A DNA stretch of 64,000 bases from Methanobacterium alkalithermotolerans (GTDB lineage Archaea; Methanobacteriota; Methanobacteria; Methanobacteriales; Methanobacteriaceae), in NCBI RefSeq assembly GCF_018141185.1, contig NZ_CP058560.1, positions 248,001 to 312,000 of the forward strand, given 5' to 3'. Under the pieces are notes generated by a model, which did no database searches, was not told the origin of the DNA, and was given only the letters and a program-made list of their open reading frames with translations. Shown here in pieces: positions 60,975-64,000 of this stretch (within the stretch, counting starts at the first letter, position 1; each line of letters starts with the position of its first letter). The translations under genes and the position numbers were made by a program.

Positions 60975-60990
60975 TATAACCATTGTAATT
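60975..60990. promoter_or_regulatory. Operator before the cysteine desulfurase gene
   Basis: TATAACCATTGTAATT, left half exact and right half degenerate (like 25581-25596), 33 bp before the ATG at 61024. A weak half-site precedes it at 60950-60965. Confidence 0.65.
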
Positions 60991-61023
60991 GAAATTCATG
61001 TTAATTAAATGGAGGTAAATTAA

Positions 61024-62178
61024 ATGATTTACTTGGATCACTCTGCAACTTCACCGGTAAATCCAGAAGTTTTAAAAGCTATGGAACCCTTTTTTTCCCA
61101 GGAATTTGGTAATGCATCCACCTTTTATTCTCTGGGTAGAACCGCCCGGCAGGCTATGGAAGCTGCCCGGGAGAATGTGGCTTCTCTTATTGGGGCCAGT
61201 CCTCAGGAAATAATTTTCACCAGTGGTGGTACTGAATCAGATAACATGGCCATTAAGGGGACTGCCTATAAATGGAAAAATAAGGGAAAGCATATCATCA
61301 CCAGTGCAATTGAGCATCCGGCAGTAGAAGAAACCTGTCGCTACCTGGAAAAACAGGGCTTTGAAGTTACCTATCTTCCTGTTTATGAAGAGGGAATAGT
61401 AAGAATAGAGGATGTTCTGGCTGCTATCAGGGAAGATACCATTCTTATTACCATTATGCATGCCAATAATGAAATAGGTACCATCCAGCCTATAGCCGAA
61501 ATCGGTGAGATTGCCCGAAAAAAAGGAATCATATTCCATAGTGATGCGGTACAAACCGTGGGTAAGATACCGGTGGATGTGAAAAAATTGAATGTTGATT
61601 TATTATCCATCTCCGCCCATAAATTATATGGTCCTAAAGGTATCGGGGCCTTATATGTAAAAAAAGGTGTTTTCTTAGAACCCCTGATTCATGGTGGGGG
61701 CCATGAAAGGGCGCTCCGGCCTGGTACGGAAAACGTTCCAGGAATTGTAGGCCTGGGTAAGGCCTGTGAAATAGCCCTTAAAAATCTAAAAAAAGATCAA
61801 GAATATGTAACCCGACTAAGGAACCAGTTAATTGCAGGAATTTTAGAGAATCTGGAAGAATCATATCTTAATGGTGATCCCGATAAAAGACTGCCTAATA
61901 ATGCTCATTTACGTTTCAATGGTATTGAAGGCGAGTCACTTGTTTTACACCTTGATGCAAAGGGTATTGCTGCTTCTACCGGTTCTGCCTGTTCTTCCAA
62001 GAAACTGGAACCATCCCATGTGCTGATGGCTTTAGGACTGGAAAAAGTGGAGGCCCATGGATCTCTTCGTTTAAGTCTGGGTACTGAAAACACCCCGGAA
62101 GATATTGAATATACTATTAAGTCCATTAAAGAGGCAGTTACTACTTTAAGAAACTTATCTCCTCTGTGGAATCAATAA
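61024..62178 (+). CDS. nifS: Cysteine desulfurase, NifS/IscS type
   Basis: Removes sulfur from cysteine as persulfide for Fe-S assembly. 384 residues; PLP Lys K200 (SAHKLYGPKG), catalytic C323 (STGSACSSKKLEP) in a loop of NifS/IscS length, His in IEHPAVEE. Start has GGAGGT 6 bp upstream. Followed 18 bp later by an IscU-type scaffold, so a two-gene unit. Many methanogens lack such a desulfurase, so this supports a bacterial-type cysteine economy, linked to the nitrogenase-like enzyme's Fe-S needs. Confidence 0.95.
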   Translation: MIYLDHSATSPVNPEVLKAMEPFFSQEFGNASTFYSLGRTARQAMEAARENVASLIGASPQEIIFTSGGTESDNMAIKGTAYKWKNKGKHIITSAIEHPAVEETCRYLEKQGFEVTYLPVYEEGIVRIEDVLAAIREDTILITIMHANNEIGTIQPIAEIGEIARKKGIIFHSDAVQTVGKIPVDVKKLNVDLLSISAHKLYGPKGIGALYVKKGVFLEPLIHGGGHERALRPGTENVPGIVGLGKACEIALKNLKKDQEYVTRLRNQLIAGILENLEESYLNGDPDKRLPNNAHLRFNGIEGESLVLHLDAKGIAASTGSACSSKKLEPSHVLMALGLEKVEAHGSLRLSLGTENTPEDIEYTIKSIKEAVTTLRNLSPLWNQ

Positions 62179-62196
62179 TTTAAATGGTGAAAAAAA

Positions 62197-62574
62197 ATGT
62201 ATACTGAAAAAGTTATGGACCATTTTTCCAATCCCCGTAATGTGGGAGAAATACCTGATGCTGATGGTGAGGGAACCGTAGGTAATCCTACCTGTGGAGA
62301 TTTAATGACCATCTATATCAAGGTAAAAGACAATGTGATTGAGGATATTAAATTTAAAACCTTTGGTTGTGGAGCAGCCATTGCCACCAGCAGTATGGTA
62401 ACAGAAATGGCCATGGGAAAAACTATTGAAGAAGCACTAAAAATCACCCGGGACGATGTGGCTGATGCCCTGGAGGGTTTACCTCCGGTTAAAATGCATT
62501 GTTCTAATTTAGCAGCCGATGCCCTGGAAGCAGCCATAGAAGATTACAAGAAAAAACAAAAAGAAAAGGAGTAG
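62197..62574 (+). CDS. iscU: Fe-S cluster assembly scaffold, IscU/NifU N-terminal type
   Basis: Assembles 2Fe-2S/4Fe-4S clusters from sulfur given by the desulfurase. 125 residues; cluster ligands C33 (GNPTCGD, with D35), C58 (FGCGAAIATSS) and C102 (KMHCSNLAADAL). Start MYTEKVMDHFSNPRNVGEI is standard. Coupled to nifS. No C-terminal NifU domain. The Lys/Glu-rich tail may be a hook for partners. Confidence 0.94.
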   Translation: MYTEKVMDHFSNPRNVGEIPDADGEGTVGNPTCGDLMTIYIKVKDNVIEDIKFKTFGCGAAIATSSMVTEMAMGKTIEEALKITRDDVADALEGLPPVKMHCSNLAADALEAAIEDYKKKQKEKE

Positions 62575-62576
62575 AC

Positions 62577-62600
62577 AATTCATTAAATATTTAATGAATT
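62577..62600. terminator. 24-bp perfect palindrome after iscU
   Basis: aattcattaaat followed by its exact complement atttaatgaatt. It begins 3 bp after the iscU stop, between convergent genes. Likely a bidirectional hairpin for transcription end or RNA stability; an operator is possible but its sequence does not match the sulfur palindrome. Confidence 0.6.
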
Positions 62601-62643
62601 CTACTTAATTTTAATTGATTATTACTAAAGTCATAACCTGTTT

Positions 62644-62958
62644 TTAAATTGATTTCCCATCCCGACAGTAGTATCCCAATGGTTTATTTTCCATCAAGTT
62701 ATTTTCCTGGAATACCTCACAGTCCATACATTTACACTCTTCATGGTAATATAAATCATCACATGAAGTTTTTCCACTGGCGCAGTATAATCCTGGAACG
62801 TCAGATGGTTGAACTGGAATGGCACTATCAATATCTTCTGCCATTTTTTCCTGTATAATTTTCATTTTACCTTTAACACAGGAACTGTCTTTTTGTACTC
62901 CACATATTTTGCACAGGCATTTATTCACATTTTCCATATTAAATTCTACTTTCCCCAT
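62644..62958 (-). CDS. Cysteine-rich protein, DUF2769-like
   Basis: 104 residues, eleven Cys in pairs and spaced motifs (CLCKIC, SCVKG, YCASGKTSC, CKCMDC, YYCRDG), arranged to bind metal or Fe-S clusters. The pattern resembles DUF2769 proteins of methanogens, whose function is unknown. Ribosome site AGGAGGGG a few bases upstream of the ATG. Convergent with iscU. Not linked to an operator copy. Confidence 0.78.
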   Translation of the reverse strand: MGKVEFNMENVNKCLCKICGVQKDSSCVKGKMKIIQEKMAEDIDSAIPVQPSDVPGLYCASGKTSCDDLYYHEECKCMDCEVFQENNLMENKPLGYYCRDGKSI

Positions 62959-63122
62959 AATTATCCCCTCCTGATATTTAATAAATATGTTTTAATTAGG
63001 TATTAAATTGATTTATTAAAGTGATAAGCAGGTTTTAAAGGTATTTATATATAAAATAAGATTTCAAGGTACCGCAAAATAAAAAAAATAAAGAATTTAA
63101 TAGTAAAAATAATAAAAAATAA

Positions 63123-63341
63123 TTAAATTTCAAGTTTTTTAATTTCCACCGGCATTTTACTGTTTGTACAGTATTCATAGAGGTGACCACAACCACTGCA
63201 TCTTATAACTCCCACTGATCCCTGGGGAATGTGTGGAATGTAAAATGCATCTTCACTTGATTCTGGATTCCTTTTATGGGATATATTCTTATCCTGACAA
63301 CCGCATTCTGGACATTTTTTATTTAGTTCCTCAAATTTCAT
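63123..63341 (-). CDS. Small zinc-ribbon protein
   Basis: 72 residues with two CxxC pairs: CPECGCQD at residues 10-16 and CSGCGHL at about 49-55, a zinc-ribbon. Later YCTNSKMPVEIKK. Length and motif fit a nucleic-acid or protein-binding ribbon. No family name is recognised. Its leader contains a G12 run, see the entry at 63387. Confidence 0.72.
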   Translation of the reverse strand: MKFEELNKKCPECGCQDKNISHKRNPESSEDAFYIPHIPQGSVGVIRCSGCGHLYEYCTNSKMPVEIKKLEI

Positions 63342-63386
63342 ATAATATGACCCCTTTTTTTTTAGTAAATATCCCGAGGGGAAAAA

Positions 63387-63421
63387 CCCCCCCCCCCCTA
63401 ATTAGTTCGCTATATGGCGAA
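63387..63421. promoter_or_regulatory. C12/G12 homopolymer and dyad in the leader of the zinc-ribbon gene
   Basis: Twelve C residues at 63387-63398, read as G12 in the minus-strand leader; the RNA next reads TTTTTCCCC, so it could form GGGG-loop-CCCC hairpins. A dyad TTCGCTATATGGCGAA (63406-63421) lies just upstream, near an AT-rich TATA-like stretch (63424-63434), and could be an operator. The run could also be a sequencing-length artefact. Confidence 0.55.
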
Positions 63422-63479
63422 TTTATTATATTTTAATAAAGGCATTATATAAATTTTTTGGATATGTTCAAAATTAAGA

Positions 63480-63929
63480 TTAATCTAAAAGGACTTTTAT
63501 TTCATCACCAATTTTTACCTGGCCCCCCCTGATAACTCGGGCAAATATTCCCTCAGTGGGCATCACGCAGTCCCCCACCTGATGATATATGGCACATGGA
63601 TTGTGACAGATTTTACCCTTCTGAGTAACCTCCAGTATAGCAGTAGCACCTATTTTTAATCTATTCCCAATAGATAGTGCACTTAAATCAATATTTTGCG
63701 TGGTTAAATTCTCTCCAAAGTCTCCGGCTTTAACTTCCAGGCCTTTATCTTTCATTTTATCAATGCTCTTTTGGGAGAGTAAAGATACCTGGCGGTGGTA
63801 AGTAGTGGAGGCATGGGCATCATTTAAGAGTCCATAATTATCCACCAGTAAGCCTTTATTAACATTATTTTTTCTGGTCTGCTTTTTAAGGGATAGGCAG
63901 ACGGCAGTTATATGTCCCATATTAATCAC
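63480..63929 (-). CDS. MOSC domain protein
   Basis: 149 residues of the MOSC (molybdenum cofactor sulfurase C-terminal) fold: GDFGENLTTQNIDL, and KICHNPCAIYHQVGDCVMPTEG with the conserved Cys, then FARVIRGGQVKIGDEI. MOSC proteins carry or transfer sulfur to molybdenum cofactor-type enzymes. Start could be Met 1 or Met 4 (MGHITAV). Reading is convergent to no neighbour; role in sulfur trafficking is possible. Confidence 0.85.
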   Translation of the reverse strand: MINMGHITAVCLSLKKQTRKNNVNKGLLVDNYGLLNDAHASTTYHRQVSLLSQKSIDKMKDKGLEVKAGDFGENLTTQNIDLSALSIGNRLKIGATAILEVTQKGKICHNPCAIYHQVGDCVMPTEGIFARVIRGGQVKIGDEIKVLLD

Positions 63930-63964
63930 TAAAATAAAATTAAAAAAATAAGTAAATAATTATA

Positions 63965-64000
63965 TTATTTACTGGCCTTTACTGCATCTTTAGATGCTTT
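63965..64000 (-). CDS. C-terminal end of a gene running out of the window
   Basis: On the minus strand the last 36 bases read KASKDAVKASK then a stop. Only eleven residues are visible, a Lys/Ala-rich tail, so the family cannot be named. The stop lies 36 bp upstream of the MOSC gene start on the same strand, so the two genes may be co-transcribed. Confidence 0.4.
   Translation of the reverse strand, partial: KASKDAVKASK

Noticed and set aside
25581..60990. Palindromes as an NrpR nitrogen operator or a SurR site
   Set aside because: NrpR uses GGAA-6nt-TTCC and SurR half-sites are GTT-3nt-AAC; the motif here is AAC-4nt-GTT with flanking TAT/ATA, so neither fits.

Overview
The window looks like a chromosome segment of a hydrogenotrophic methanogenic archaeon of the order Methanobacteriales, most likely Methanobacterium or a close relative. 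Pointers are the AT-rich sequence with GGTG/GGAGG-type ribosome sites, archaeal housekeeping genes (archaeal phosphopantothenate synthetase, ApgM, Dph6, UPF0200/UPF0201 proteins, archaeal GatC), class III pilins with an EppA-type prepilin peptidase, and HdrABC. The genus is inferred; no rRNA gene is present.

Layout. 0-8.8 kb: 3' end of uvrC, an intact insertion sequence with 24-bp inverted ends and an 8-bp target duplication, a response regulator plus KaiC-like ATPase pair, an M42 aminopeptidase and coenzyme A related genes. 8.8-18 kb: a cell-surface/pilus locus with two class III pilins, four proteins sharing another pilin-like N-terminus, and the prepilin peptidase. 18-24.7 kb: housekeeping genes (pyrG, apgM, homoserine dehydrogenase, gatC, asparagine synthetase). 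24.8-49 kb: a large sulfur-related region. 49-56 kb: an accessory segment with an HD hydrolase, a GHKL-ATPase/nuclease fusion and a DUF4041/GIY-YIG protein, beside a decayed copy of the cysS 3' end. 56-64 kb: cysS with tRNA-Cys, metY, metX-CBS, a cysteine desulfurase and its scaffold, then small zinc/cysteine proteins and a MOSC protein.

The most notable content is a nitrogenase-like reductase (NifH-, NifD- and NifK-like) with a small double-cysteine membrane protein, a sulfonate/taurine-type ABC transporter, two NifX-like proteins, two ubiquitin-fold sulfur carriers with an E1-like enzyme, a PatB/MalY C-S lyase, cysE/cysK and a second hdrCBA set. NifD-like keeps the cysteine and histidine that hold the active-site cofactor in nitrogenase, and both large subunits keep the P-cluster cysteines. 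There is no nifE/N/B or glnB here. The best reading is an organosulfur reductase of the methylthio-alkane reductase type serving sulfur acquisition, not N2 fixation; this is inference.

These genes are tied together by a 16-bp palindrome, TATAACAATTGTTATA, seen six times exactly and many times with small changes, only at genes of the sulfur set (with one weak copy elsewhere). Copies come in pairs with centres 14 or 22 bp apart. Two sister helix-turn-helix proteins encoded beside cysE, one with a cysteine-rich tail, are candidate regulators. Together this outlines a previously uncharacterised sulfur-limitation regulon of a methanogen, with a nitrogenase-like enzyme at its centre.
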